Shown here in pieces: positions 53,124-64,000 of a stretch of 64,000 nucleotides of DNA (its first letter is position 1; each line of letters begins with the position of its first letter). Both the position numbers and the translations under genes were made by a program. The stretch spans positions 184,868,571-184,932,570 of the forward strand of contig NC_081552.1 of assembly GCF_963082655.1 (NCBI RefSeq). The letters are read 5' to 3'. This DNA is from Stomoxys calcitrans (lineage: Eukaryota > Arthropoda > Insecta > Diptera > Muscidae). Below the pieces are notes generated by a model. That model did not search any database, had not been told where the DNA came from, and worked only from the letters and a program-made list of their open reading frames with translations.

Positions 53124-54623
53124 TGGTACTCCATTCTTAAAATACTTTATTTCAGCCCGATATTCTCATGATATTTGATTTTAGGATGTTTTCGGGGGTG
53201 AGGTGGTCCCCCAGGCACTTGGCATCGTGCTCTTCTTTCAAATACCATTTATTTAAACCCCATATTGCCAATGATTTAGAGGAGTTTACACGATGAGGCG
53301 CCTCCCAAACACATGCCACCAAAATAAGTTATTAAATTCGTTTTCTAATCTCAAATACTCAAATACCTTTCATTTGAGCCACATATTGCCATGTTCCAAA
53401 AATTTTTACTATTTGAGGGGGGTTTTGGGGAAGGGGTGATGCCCTAAATACATGGTCCTACATTTGGATATCAAATTCGAATTTCACTCCCAAATACCTT
53501 TATTTGAGCCCCATCTTGCGATGGTCAGTAAAAAATTTCTGTTTGTGGGGTATTATGTAACATATAACTATACATCATATATTTGAAACCCATATTGCCA
53601 TTTGCCTTAAAATTTTATATCAAATTCGTTTTCTAATCTCATTTCAACTCCTTATTGCAAAAGTCAGCAAATATATCCGGTTTGAGGATTTGGCCCTTTA
53701 AACTAAAAATATATATTTCCACTCTCTTTAAGACCCAAATTTTCTTGGTGAGCAAATACGTCCTATTTGGGGATTGTTATGGTGGTGGGACGTCCCCTAG
53801 ACAGTTGGTCCCTAATGTTGATATCAGATACGTGGTCTACACCCAAATACCTTTAATTTGAGCCCCATATTTCCATTGTCGGCAAACATGACCGGCTTGA
53901 GGGGGTGTTTTTGGGAGATGGGCGGCTACTCAGTGTGTTGGCCTTGAAAATATATATCGGATTCGTGTTTTACTCTAAAAACCCTCTTATTTGAGCCTCA
54001 TATTGCAATAGTCAAATACTTCCTATTTTGTTGGTGTTGTGGGGTGGGGTGGCCCCCTAGACACTTTTCACAAATATTGATATCAGATTCGTTCTTTACT
54101 CCCAAATATTTTTCATTTGAGCCCCATATTGCTATGGTCGTAAATTTGTTTTTGGAGGACAGGCGGCCCCGAAACACATGGTCCCATATTTGGATATCAG
54201 ATTCGAATTCTATACTCAAATACTTTTATTAAAGCCCCATATTGCCATGGTCATTAAATAAGTCCTGTTTGGGGGTGTTTTGGGGATGGGGTGGACCCCC
54301 AGAAACGTCGTCCCACATTTGGATATTAGATTCGTATTCTATTGCGTCTTGGGGTTGCGGTGGTCCCCCTAGGTACCCTATCCGAAATTTGGATACCAAA
54401 TTTTTATTTTTACGACAATATATGAGTGCACACAAATCGCACCACCCATCTCCGAGATCTGGCGTTTCTGAAAATTAGGTTAAGGGGAAGGGTCCGCCCC
54501 CTTCAGATATCAAAAAATGTAGCACCCTATTTTCACCACGGGGTCATTATGCACCATCTGTGACAATTTCAAGAAAATCGGTTCAGCCGTTTCTGAGTCT
54601 ATAAGGAACACACAAATAAACAC

Positions 54624-54703
<80 letters not shown>

Positions 54704-55100
54704 CTACTCTTAAATACCTTTCGTTTGATACTCATATTGTGCCAGTCGATAAACTTGTCCGTTCGGGAGATGGGGGTTCCCCCCCCCGATTAGTTAACCC
54801 CTAATTTTATACAAATTTCATGTTTTTAGGGTACCATAAGGTGACATGCACAATTTCTCTTAAATCGGTGCATCCATCGCCAAGATCTGGCGTTTTTGAA
54901 AATGAGAGTAGGGGGAGGGTCCACCCCCCTCCCCTTCGGAAATCCAAAAATTTTGTACACTTTTTTTTACCGGGGGGTCATACTCTACCATCTTTAACAT
55001 ATTCTACCATCTATGAAAATCAGTTCCTCCATTTTTGAGTCTATACGAAACAGAAAAAACAAACTAACAAAGCCCAACAATTTAATTTTTATATAATAGA
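53124..55100 (-). mobile_element. Helitron-like element(s) H3, two copies or one expanded
   Basis: Body units with CATTTGAGCCCCATATTGCC and GGGTGGGGTGG.CCCC fill the region. AAGAAAATCGGTTCAGCCGT followed by a sequence ending CACAAAT(TA)n marks a 5' end near 54.63 kb, and a second (ACAAAATTTT..TATATAATAGA, minus-strand TCTATTATATAAAAATTAAA) marks another at the right limit. No CTAG end was found at the left. Confidence 0.7.
54628..54699. repeat. (TA)n microsatellite in H3
   Basis: About 35 TA units directly after the ACACAAAT 5' end block. Confidence 0.97.
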
Positions 55101-56030
55101 AGATTACACACAGTTTATATTTTTGTGTAGTAAGGATATAGCCAAGCTAGCATAATTATGGTTAGTCGGAAAATCCTGTTTGAAAGCTGATTAATGAAAC
55201 TCACACCACTTACGTGGACAGTTAAGCAGTAGGTATCAAATAATTACTTTTTTCGGTTAAAGTTCTTATTTGTTTATTTTGGCTTGGCAAAGATAATGCC
55301 CTAAGTGTAATTCACATTAAAGGCAATCATATAGGAAACGAAAACACCCAATCCCTATCATATATCGAAATTATATCAGAATTCTTGGGCAAAAGGTAAA
55401 CCTTTGCTTATCAGTGCGCGACTACGTCAACAGAATGAAACATCGACCATATCTTAACAAATACCAGATACAATGAAAAACGCATTTAATTTTTCAAATT
55501 GACTGCTACTGTTTGTCGTTTAGTCATAAATGAAGTCAGTACAATAGAAGTAAAACCGATTCCCCAAATAATCACCAATACTAGCAAAGCAGAAAATGAA
55601 TTTCATTAAATCAGAAAAAATACCAACCACTGCATTACTACTGACATTTATATTTGAAGAAGATTGTTGTGCATTTATGACACTGTAAATGTGACTGCAG
55701 ACAGCCAGCCTATCAGTCAGTTTGCCTTTGGAAACAAAGACATTTGTTGACACTAATGGCATGATTGGCGTCAATTTTCATGTCAAATTCATATCATTTA
55801 AGCGATTACAGTCTTGGCATATGAAAAGTAGGAAAAAATCTCATAAAGAAACTTCTGCTGCCATCACAGTGTGATCACTTTGAACGATTACAAAAGGTAG
55901 TGCATTCGGAAAAAACGTTTATTCGGCAGATCGCTCTACATACAGCGTATAATATTATGGACAAGGATTACTAGCTACCCTCAATTCATTAAATTGCCTG
56001 TTCCAAATTTAAACCAAATCAAGCGGCTTT
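55101..56030. other. Unique DNA, no gene
   Basis: The 84-codon minus frame at 55520-55774 has a hydrophobic stretch (FSDLMKFIFCFASIG) but no recognised domain or gene context. Confidence 0.5.
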
Positions 56031-57880
56031 TTATACCCACCACCTTAGGATAAGTGGTATATTCACTTTGTCATCCCGTTTGCAACACATCGAAATATCA
56101 ATTTCCGACCCTAAAAAGTATATATATTTCGGATCGTCGTATAATTCTAAGCCGATTTGACGATGTCAGTGTCTCTGTCCGTCTATCCGTCTGTCTGTTG
56201 TAGTCACTCTACAGCCTCCAAAAATTGAGATTTTGATCGGAAAATTGGCACAGTTACATATTTTTGATGCACACTGCTTAAGTTCTGGAACGGGCCAAAT
56301 CGGACCATATATAGACCGATCTACCGAAAAAGAGCCTGAAGCCCATAAAAGTTATATTTTTATCCGATTTCGCTGAAATTTGAAGCAATGAATAGGTTTA
56401 TGCCTCCCAACATAGAACCCTAATAAGGTTTAGTTTGGACTATATTTAGATATAGCTGCCATATAGACCGATCTCCAAATAAAGGGTCTGAAGCTCATAA
56501 AAGCATTATTTTTTAACCGATTTCGTTGAAATTTGAAACAGTGAGTAGTTTTACGCCTAGCAACATAGGACCCAAAATAAGGTTCAGATCGGACTGTATT
56601 TAGTTATAGCTGCCATATAGACCGATCTGCCCATAAAGAGTCTGAAGCCCATAAAAGCTTTATTTATTACCCGATTTCGCTGAAATTTGAAACAATGAGT
56701 TTTTTTGAGCCTCCCGAGTTCAATATGGTTGAGTTCGGACTATATTTAGATATAGCTGCCATATAGACCGATCTGCCGCTAAAGGGTCTGAAGCCCATAA
56801 AAGCTTTATTTATTACCCGATTTTTTGAAATTTGATATAACAAATTCAACAGTGACTTATATTTGTTAGACCACTCAATGTCCGTGTCGAATTTGGGTGC
56901 ATAGGTTAGGTTAGGTTGAATAGAGGGTGCAGATATTAATCCGCCCAATGCCACTATGGACATACACCTTAGCCAGTAATCGGCTTGTTGTGCGCTCCAA
57001 AAACTATAAAGTAACCTCTAAAAAGAAAATTTCAAATTAGGAATTCCGTGCTACTTACAAAATCCTTAATTGTTTTCAATACCACTCCCCTAAGTTGGTT
57101 CATGTATTGTATTGTGTCTCCACCTAAGTGCCGGTATCTGATAGACGCGAAAGCCGGGCAATGACAAAGGAAATCACTTGCCGCACCGATATTACATAAG
57201 TGAGCTCGTAGTCCTATGTATCCCGTTATGATACCAATAGCTATACTGTCTTTCTTCTCTCAGTAAAAGTCTTGTCTTCTTACGATCTGGATCTCCCCAT
57301 AGGATTTTCGCCATCCTACCGACTGTTTCGCTGTTCCACAATGATGCATGCGCATTCGTCGGCCACTCCCTTTACTCGGACTGCGTCGATCCGAAAGGCT
57401 TCGGTTAACCAAGTTTATTGACGGCCTTCACCGCCAAATGGCCCGGGGCCCAAACTATGAGGATTTTGCCATCCTCAGATAAGGCATTAATCTCCTTCTT
57501 ACACTGCAAGACTGTTAGTGACCTTACCGTCCTGGTTTTTATTGTCCTGGTTTATGACAATTTTACAGCAAAGATGTTCACACTCGACGTCCTCGCGTTA
57601 GCACCACACCACTTCACGCATTCCGTGATTGCCCGGATCTCCGCCTGCAGGATCGTATTATGGTGAGGCAATCTAAAACAGATTTCAGTCCCTGGCTTCT
57701 CAATGCATACCCCCAGGCCCACGCTGTCCTCTAGCTTTGATCCATTCGTGTAACATTGTTATCCAATGATCTATACGGGTGCATAAGTTATCCAATTTTC
57801 ACCGGATTGGGACGAGAGGGGCTTTACATATATACCCGAGATGGTGGGTATCCAAACTTCGGCCCGGCCAAACTTAACGG
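56031..57880 (+). mobile_element. DINE-1-like element, subfamily B, complete, split by L1f
   Basis: Left end TTTTTATACCCACCACCTTAGG; right end GATGGTGGGTATCCAAAC, the hairpin TTCGGCCCGGCCAAA and CTTAACGG. Units with GATATAGCTGCCATATAGACCGATCT lie between. The LINE insertion falls after GGGTGCATA in the region beside the hairpin. Confidence 0.9.
56904..57776 (-). mobile_element. L1f LINE copy E with 9-bp target-site duplication
   Basis: GGGTGCATA flanks it at 56895-56903 and 57777-57785. On the minus strand it is 5'-truncated in the RNase H region (CYTNGSKLEDSVGLG-like, CFRLPHHNTILQAEIRAITE), passes VWAPGHLAVKAVNK-like remnants and ends in a 3' UTR finishing TTCAACCTAACCTAACC. It is the cleanest LINE insertion in the window. 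About 19 bp at the 5' junction (GTTATCCAATGATCTATAC) look like filler, since GTTATCCAAT also occurs in the target. Confidence 0.85.
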
Positions 57881-58725
57881 ATTTTGCTGAAATTTGATAC
57901 AGTGAGTAGTTTTAGGCCTCCCAACATCGGACCCAAATATAGATCAGATCGGATTATATTTAGATGTAGCTGCCATATAGACCGATCTGCCGCTAAAGGG
58001 TCTGAAAGCCATAAAAGCTTTATTTATTACCCGATTTCCCTGAAATTTGAAACAATGAGTTGTTTTGTGCCTCCCAATATCAGAATATGGTCTAGATCGG
58101 ACTATATTTAGTTATAGCTGTCATACAGACCGATATACCGATGAAGGATCTGAAGCTCATAAAAGCTTAATCTATTACCCGATTTCGTTTTAATTTAAAA
58201 TAATGAGTTGGTTTAAACCTCAAGACATCCGACCCAAATATGAGTCAGATCAGACTATATAGATATAGCTGTCATATAGACCGATCTTCCAATTTAGGGT
58301 CTTAATCCCATAAAAAGCTAATTTATTGTATGAAAATTTTACTGAATAAAATATGGTCGAGACCAGCTCCTATTAAAATATAACAAAGGATATAGTAGTA
58401 AAGTCATAATAAAATAGGATGATTATTATATTCTTAATTTGGTCCACATCGGTGCAGATTTGGTTATAGGTGTCATATAGAACGATCTCTCGATTTAAAG
58501 TCTTGGCCCTATAAAACCATATAATACACACCTATATGGTTCAAATCGGATTATATTTGGATAAAACTATCAAAAAGACCAATAATTGGTCTGCAAAATT
58601 GTACAGTGACTCATATTTATTAGACCACTCAATGTCCGTGCCGAATTGGGGTGCACCGGATTGTGGGTGGTGGGTATCCCAAGTTCGGCCCGGGCGAACT
58701 TATTGTCTTTTTACTTGTTTCTGTT
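57881..58725 (+). repeat. DINE-1-like subfamily B array with hairpin end
   Basis: It begins within a unit (ATTTTGCTGAAATTTGATACA) directly after the previous hairpin. It ends GGGTGGTGGGTATCCCAAG, TTCGGCCCGGGCGAA and TTTTTACTTGTT. The two elements are thus in tandem. Confidence 0.85.
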
Positions 58726-58741
58726 AAAAAAAAAAAAAAAA

Positions 58742-59554
58742 CATCAGATCTCGTTCGAAATTTTTATTGCGCTCTCACAGTTTCTATTGTTGGGGTCCGT
58801 GCCTCGGGGGCCGTCCAAAACCCGCCAATCACGACAATATAGAGATCAAATGAAAGGTGCTTGAGAGAAAAAAACGAATTTGATATTGATTTGGGGATTT
58901 GCCCCACCCGAAAACACCTCCCTATTATATAAACGCTATTTGATGTTTAAAATGATTGATTTTCCGGAAATTGATACTCATTTTCAGGATAAAAGTCCCT
59001 AGGGTCCACCCCACCCTCAAACTGAATATATTTACCGATCATGCCACTATGGGGCTCATATAAAATGTATTTGAAAGTTAAGCACGAAGCGTATAATTAC
59101 AAAAAGGGACTGGTGTCTCTCTAAACCCGAAATATTTACCAATACGATAACGTAGGACTCAAAAGAAAGGTATTTGGGAGTGAAGTAAAAATTTACCTAG
59201 GAACCGAGAAGGGGCACACTTCCCACACATCAATGAAAGCTTTTCGATTTAAGTTTAATCTCAATGATAAGGGACCTTTTTTTCTTGCCGAGTCCGAATG
59301 GCGACACCTCTTTGTAGAGAACTTTTTACATGACCATGCATGGCAAATGTCGCCAGCATTAAGAGGGGCTCATCACCGCATTAAATTTTGTCCGATGTTA
59401 TCGCCAGGATTTGAACGCAGTCGTTCGGCGTTAAAGGCGGACATAGGCTACAGTGGCACGAATACGATATACACATTCAGGGCGAAGTGTCCCAACCCTA
59501 AAAAGATATTAGAGAGTTAAAGAAGGCGCAGCGGAGCGGGCCCGGTTCGGCTAG
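58742..59554 (+). mobile_element. Helitron-like element H4, 3' part with embedded SINE
   Basis: The right end GCGCAGCGGAGCGGGCCCGG, TTCGGCTAG followed by T fits a Helitron 3' terminus. The body has CCACCC.AAACTGAATATATT and GGGGCTCATATAAAATG in inverted sense to H1. The 5' end is absent. The SINE sits about 100 bp from the 3' end exactly as in H1. Confidence 0.7.
59228..59455 (-). mobile_element. tRNA-derived SINE inside Helitron-like H4
   Basis: On the minus strand: TAGCCTATGTCCGCC, the B box GTTCAAATCC, AACATCGGACAAAATTTAATGCGG, AGAGGTGTCGCCATTCGGAC, CTTATCATTGAGATTAAAC and TTCATTGATGTGTGGGAAG. It shares with the H1 copy the AACATCGGACAAA variant and CATGCAT(G/T)GTCAT. Confidence 0.85.
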
Positions 59555-59555
59555 T

Positions 59556-59559
<4 letters not shown>

Positions 59560-59633
<74 letters not shown>
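59560..59633. repeat. (TA)n microsatellite
   Basis: About 37 TA units next to the Helitron-like 3' end. Confidence 0.97.
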
Positions 59634-59634
<1 letters not shown>

Positions 59635-60125
59635 CCATGTCCGTCTGTCGAAATCACGATAGCGGTCGCACCCGTAAAGGTAGCCACTAGAAATTTTGCA
59701 CAGTTACTTAATAGCGATGTAGGTCGTTGGGGTTTGCAAATGGGCAATATCGGTTCCAATTTAGATGTAGCTCCCATATAAACCGATCTTCCGATTAGAC
59801 TTCTGCAGCCCCTGGAAATCGCAATTTTTTTTTCTGATTTAGCTAAAACTTTGCATGTGTTGTTCTATTATGACTTCCAACAACCATGCTGGTACGGTCC
59901 GAATCGGTCTATAAACTGATATCGATCCCATATAAACCGATCTCACGATTTGAATTCTTTGGTCACTGGTAGCCACAATTTTTATCCGATTTGGCTTAAA
60001 TTTTGCACATCTCGGTTTATAACCTGATATATTGGTATGTAGAATAGATTTGTGACCTTTAACTAATTTTTTTTTTTGTATAAATTTGGTGGTGGTTGTT
60101 GGTCCGGGCCGAATCTTGGGAACTT
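59634..60125 (+). repeat. DINE-1-like fragment with rearranged hairpin end
   Basis: From CCATGTCCGTCTGTCGAAATC through units with GATTTGGCTTAAATTTTGCACA to ATTTGGTGGTGGTTGTTGG, TCCGGGCCGAATCTTGGGAAC. The last piece is in the opposite orientation to the array, so the hairpin end is inverted or chimeric. Confidence 0.7.
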
Positions 60126-61075
60126 TAAATTTTTTTTGTTTTTTAATTTTTTTAGTGTACTGTGCCTCATAACCCCATCATTTATTTCATCATAATTTTG
60201 AAGAGATAACGCCATGGCACAGTAGCAAAATTTTCAATTATAAACAGATGTAATATCGATAAAATACCAAATCAACGATGACGGTGACGGCAATGCCCTC
60301 ACATTTTTATCAGAGAATGTTGTTGATTTCATTCGAATGGATAAACAGAGAATAGCAACAACAGCAAAAGAAGGAAATGATAGACGTTACACAATAATAT
60401 TGAAAAAAGGTAGAGAACACTGAAAATATGTATTGACCAGATCTCGTAACATAATTTACTTAGTTTTAAGCAGAAAAAAGCATTCATTCCTCTTAACTTA
60501 ACTCAAAATGTTCTTGAAATGAAAAGGGAAAGCCTAGTACCTGCCACACACACCCCTCCTAAAATACTCATCATGCATTTTAGGTGTAGGGACTAATTTA
60601 ATTACTACCTCATTTTTCTCAGTGTATGAGCACAAGAAGGCATATCTTTAGGTGTGACAAGCACAATACGTCTTTAAATGAAGTAATGAGTCTTGTTGGA
60701 GTAACTTGAGTGCCACTGTATTGCGGCACCTGAGGCCTATTGCCTGTCTGTTCTTTTCACCTTCGTTCCCTTCCTTCAAACTTGAAACATTAATTAAGAA
60801 AACATTGAACATTTCTAACATCTTGCGATAATGAACGAATTGATAAACAATTATTATTGGACAAATGAAGAAGACATAAGAAAATCGTAAACAATATGCG
60901 ACAGGGCAAGAAAAGTTTGAAAATGGAAAAGTCAATTAATTACTTTCTATGATCGTAAACCAATAAGTGTATAGACTATAGTATAATCGCACTGATAAGA
61001 AAAAAAAAGTTTCCAAATCTTAATCGATTTTATATAGTCTTAACCTGGAGTCAAACATAAAGCTGACTATGACTA
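60126..61075. other. Unique AT-rich DNA, no gene
   Basis: No recognised element or coding domain. Confidence 0.5.
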
Positions 61076-61511
61076 GATGTCATATCCCGGCCGACACGGG
61101 ATAACTATGAGCACCACACAGGTTGGAATTTTGTGCTCCGACTTGTGTGGTGTCTATCGAGCGGTGGAAAGCTCCGTTTCCGTATGCGGAGTAGCTGCAA
61201 ATGCGGCCGCGGGAAGTCAGCGATTTTCGAGAGGAGAGTCTCAGCGAGGAGTCAGGTGGAACTGGCTCTTAATTACATACTGAGTGCCAATGATACTCGA
61301 GATGACAAGGCGAGTTATTGGCGTCTTCAAATAACCAATAGCCAACATCAGCATCTGTTCCCAGGTTAGGGGCGGCTGGAGGCGAACGTCGGATCTTGGA
61401 GCAAGCGGCTCGCCACAACGAGGGATACAAAACCAATTCGGTTGGTGCGCTGAGCCAGTAACCCGTCCCCGGAAAACTATGAGAAATACTATGAGAAACA
61501 AAGGAATAGTA
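61076..61511 (+). repeat. Dispersed repeat Z, copy 3
   Basis: Full set of landmarks: CACGGGATAACTATGAGCACC, GGTGGAAAGCTCCGTTTCC, GCGGAGTAGCTGCAAATGCG, GAACTGGCTCTTAATTACAT, GGTTAGGGGCGGCTGGAGGC and CCCCGGAAAACTATGAGAAA. It ends CAAAGGAATAG, where the next DINE-1-like hairpin end starts, as in copy 1. Confidence 0.85.
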
Positions 61512-62300
61512 ACAAGTAAAAGCATGCAAAGTTCGGCCGGGCCGAATCTTATATACCCTCCACCATGGACCGCATTTGTCGCTTCTTTTCCCGGTGTCTC
61601 TTTTTAGGCAAGCAAAGTAAAGGAAAGGATAAAATATAATAATTGCTGTACTATTGGAGCTATATCAAGTTATGGTCAGATTCAGACCATGTGCTCGAAT
61701 GAATGTTGGAGACCATAGTAGAAGTCATTGTGTACAATTTCAGCCAAATCGAATAAGAACTGCGCCCTTTAGGGGCTCAAAAAGTAAAATAGGGAGATGG
61801 TTTTATAGGGGAGCTGTTTTATGTATGTATGTATTATTCAGACCATATTTGACTCAAGAAGGCTCAAGAAGTCAAGACCCCAGAGCGGTTTATATGGCAG
61901 CTATGTCACTTTATGGGCCGATTTCACTCATACTTGGCACAGTTTTTAAAAATCATAACAAAATATCTCGTGCAAAATTTCAGCCAAATTGGATAGGAAT
62001 TGTGCCCTCTAGAGGCTCAAGAAGTCAAGACCCCAGATCGGTTTATATGACAGCTATATCAGGTTATCGACCGATTTGAACCATACTTGGCAAAGTTGCT
62101 GGAAGTGATACCAAAACACCACGTGCAAAATTTCAATCAGACGGACGGACGGACGGACATGGCTAGATCGACATAAAATGTTATGAATATCAAAAATATA
62201 TATACTTTTTGGGGTCAGAGACGAATATATCTAGGAGTTACAAACAGAATGACGAAATTAGTATACCCCCATCCTATGGTGGATGATATAAAAACTGACC
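61512..62300 (-). mobile_element. DINE-1-like element, subfamily A, complete
   Basis: AACAAGTAAAAGCATGCAAAG, TTCGGCCGGGCCGAA and TATATACCCTCCACCATGGA open it; GACGGACGGACGGACATGG, GGTCAGAGACGAATATATCT and TATACCCCCATCCTATGGTG close it. Only about three units. It abuts RTE copy C at the same junction as copy A. Confidence 0.9.
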
Positions 62301-62453
62301 CCCCCCAACGTTGACGACCCACGCAAACGAAAAAAGGACCATGATTTGTGGATCTCCACCTGGAATGTCCGCACTCATTATAGAGAAGGTGCAGTATATG
62401 CGCTGGCGGATGTATTAGAGAAGTACAAGGCAGATATTACCGCCTAATAGGAA

Positions 62454-63068
62454 GTGGGATGGAATGGGAATGGCCTCACTGCAGTCGGAAAGTTTAGCAT
62501 CCACGAGATAACGTCTAGTAATGGGTTGAGACTGATTGATTTCGCTGCGGCAAAAAACATGGTAGTTAGTAGCACCAGATTTCAACATAAAAATATTCAC
62601 AAAGCCACATGGCTGTCACCCGATCAAAACACGAGGAACCAAATTGATCACGTTGTGATAGATGGAAGGCATTCATCCAGCGTGTTAGATGTACGATCGA
62701 TCCGTGGAGTGAATATAGATTCGGATCATTACCTTGTTGCAGCAAAGGTTCGCACCCGTTTGAACATGGCGAGGAAAGTGCGATCTGACACTGCACGAAA
62801 GCTGAACATTGAAAAACTGCAAACACAACAAATAGCAGCGGCATACTCCACTCGACTGACCCAATTGCTTGATGAAAGCACTCCTTGTTCCGATGATATA
62901 ATGGCGCAGTCGCAAACTATTGCCCACTCCATGGAAAATGCCGCGAAATCCGTACATGGGTACCGGAAGCCTCCTCCAAGAAACCCATGGTACGACCAAG
63001 AGTGTCGAAATGCTACTGAAGCCAAAAATGCGGCGTATAGAGCAACCCCTGCAATCAGCGCCAGATGA
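62454..63068 (+). pseudogene. RTE copy C endonuclease/linker frame
   Basis: 204 codons carry the C-terminal EN blocks: LRLIDFAAAKNMVVSSTRFQ, ATWLSPDQNTRNQIDHVVID and SDHYLVAAKVRTRLN, then a linker with PPPRNPWYDQECRNATEAKN. The catalytic SDH block is intact, but the earlier EN blocks (including GDFN) are deleted. The frame breaks by one base at TPAISAR, where copy A reads TLQSVATRQMKERY. Confidence 0.8.
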
Positions 63069-63679
63069 AGGAGAGGTATCGGGAGAAAAGGAGAGAGGAG
63101 AAACGTCTATTCCGGAGAAAGAAAAAGGAAATGGAGAGACGTGAGTGTGAGCGAAATGAGATGTACAGGAATCAGAATGATGTCCGGAAATTCTACCAAA
63201 GAATTAAACATCAAACCGATGGCTTTGGTGCAGGCACATCCTCCTGCATAGACAAAGATGGAAATATGGTAACTGACACAGATAACATGCTAACGATATG
63301 GAAAGAACATTTTACCCAACTGCTAGTGTCCGAAGTTGGTGGCGAAGAGGATACCGCAGAACCAATCCCTGATGATGGTATAGATTGTTTGCCTCCTAGT
63401 CAGAATGAGGTCCAAGTAGCAGTGACCCGACTAAAGAACAACAACGCAGCAGGTGCCCACGGGTTACCCGCTGAACTATTGAAGGCCGGAGGCGACACGC
63501 TGATAAGGCGTAAGCATCAGCTTATCTGCGCAATCTGGCTAGAAGAACGCATACCCGATGATTGGAACCTCAGCATACTATGTCCCGTACACAAGATAGA
63601 AGACAAGACGGAATGTGCCAACTACAGAGGAATAAGTCTCCTCCCTATCGCATACAAGATACTCTCGAGCGTAGTGTGA
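63065..63679 (+). pseudogene. RTE copy C linker and RT N-terminal frame
   Basis: 204 codons: MKERYREKRREEKRLFRRKK, FYQRIKHQTDGFGAGTSS, DTDNMLTIWKEHFTQLLVSE, VAVTRLKNNNAAGAHGLPAE, RIPDDWNLSILCPVHKIEDK and CANYRGISLLPIAYKILSSV, stopping at TGA. These are the RT fingers. Motifs A-C are absent because of the downstream deletion, so it cannot polymerise. Confidence 0.8.
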
Positions 63680-64000
63680 GAAAGATGAAAACCTAAAGTC
63701 AATGAGATAATTGGGCCCTATCAATGCGGCTTTAGACCTGATAAATCCATACTAGACCAGATATTCGCACTGCGCCAAATCCTGGAAAAGACCCGAGAAG
63801 GAGGAGAAGATGCTACTTTGGACTAAGTAAGCAGTTTAAAAACAAGACACAAGACACTGATACTACCCATGCTTTCTGAAGCATGGGTACTTGTGAAAGC
63901 AGATGAGGCAGTGCTTGGAGTATTTGAAAGAAAAATTCTTCGTAAAATATGTGTAAGAGTTAGCTATAATGGATAATATATGCGACGTATGAACCACGAG
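63680..64000 (+). pseudogene. RTE copy C deleted RT and C-terminal start
   Basis: GPYQCGFRPDKSILDQIFAL and RQILEKTREGG lead straight into SEAWVLVKADEAVLGVFERK and ILRKICVRVSYNG with a stop, then MRRMNHE at the edge. Confidence 0.75.

Larger units (their letters stand above)
62301..64000 (+). mobile_element. RTE-like LINE copy C, internally deleted, runs off window
   Basis: The 5' junction and first EN codons (DLWISTWNVRTHYREGA) match copy A. About 340 bp of EN are missing (GNGLTA joined to VGKFSIHEIT), and most of RT palm is missing (ILEKTREGG joined to a TLILPML-type tail). The sequence continues past the window. Confidence 0.85.

Noticed and set aside
52919..53178. Ile-Tyr-rich open frames
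   Set aside because: They are translations of a (TA)n microsatellite.
55520..55774. 84-codon frame as a small membrane protein
   Set aside because: One weak hydrophobic stretch only, with no homology or context that I can cite.
56901..56917. TTAGG repeats as a telomere
   Set aside because: Only two to three units, at the 3' end of a LINE fragment with a target duplication.

Overview
This window looks like repeat-dominated intergenic or intronic DNA from a higher fly, probably a calyptrate (muscid-type) dipteran. The reasons are its AT-rich, poorly coding background, several insect-type non-LTR retrotransposons, and many DINE-1/INE-1-like (Helitron/Helentron-associated) elements whose ends resemble those of Drosophila INE-1. 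The species is inference. I found no host protein-coding gene, rRNA gene, true tRNA gene or CRISPR array that I could defend; nearly every long open frame is a piece of a transposable element.

Layout. 1-3120 (minus): a non-LTR element with PHD-finger ORF1 and EN-RT ORF2, both fully open and cut only by the window edge. 3.9-6.1 kb: a decayed RNase H-bearing LINE (called family L1f here) with a 75-bp triplication and a SINE insertion flanked by a 13-bp duplication. 6.5-8.0 kb: unique DNA. 8.06-14.5 kb: repeat Z, DINE-1-like arrays carrying two TA-flanked MITEs, then RTE-like LINE copy A. 14.8-18.3 kb: mariner and LINE debris. 18.3-20.1 kb: a long DINE-1-like element. 20.2-22.9 kb: mariner, LINE, DINE-1-like element and SINE. 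22.9-24.2 kb: unique. 24.2-29.9 kb: DINE-1-like arrays, repeat Z, LINE family L2f and SINE pieces. 29.9-31.1 kb: unique. 32.0-37.3 kb: two head-to-tail Helitron-like elements with nested insertions. 37.3-38.4 kb: unique. 38.4-44.5 kb: RTE copy B, jockey-like and L1f debris. 44.5-45.2 kb: unique. 45.2-52.9 kb: DINE-1-like arrays, L2f, SINE and RTE/LINE debris. 53.0-55.1 kb: Helitron-like. 55.1-56.0 kb: unique. 56.0-60.1 kb: DINE-1-like arrays with an L1f insertion and a Helitron-like element. 60.1-61.1 kb: unique. 61.1-64.0 kb: repeat Z, DINE-1-like element, RTE copy C.

The elements form a nested ecosystem. DINE-1-like elements end in a GC hairpin (TTCGGCCGGGCCGAA) and carry inner inverted repeats (TATACCCTCCACCAT-type) around ~130-170 bp tandem units. 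These arrays serve as landing pads for other elements. A tRNA-derived SINE (A box TAGCGCAGAGG, B box GGTTCGAATCC) is scattered through the window and sits at the same place inside two Helitron-like copies. The order repeat Z - DINE-1-like - RTE occurs twice, about 53 kb apart. Strand for DINE-1-like elements is + when the hairpin/ACTTGTT end lies on the right; for Helitron-like elements it is + when the CTAG end lies on the right.
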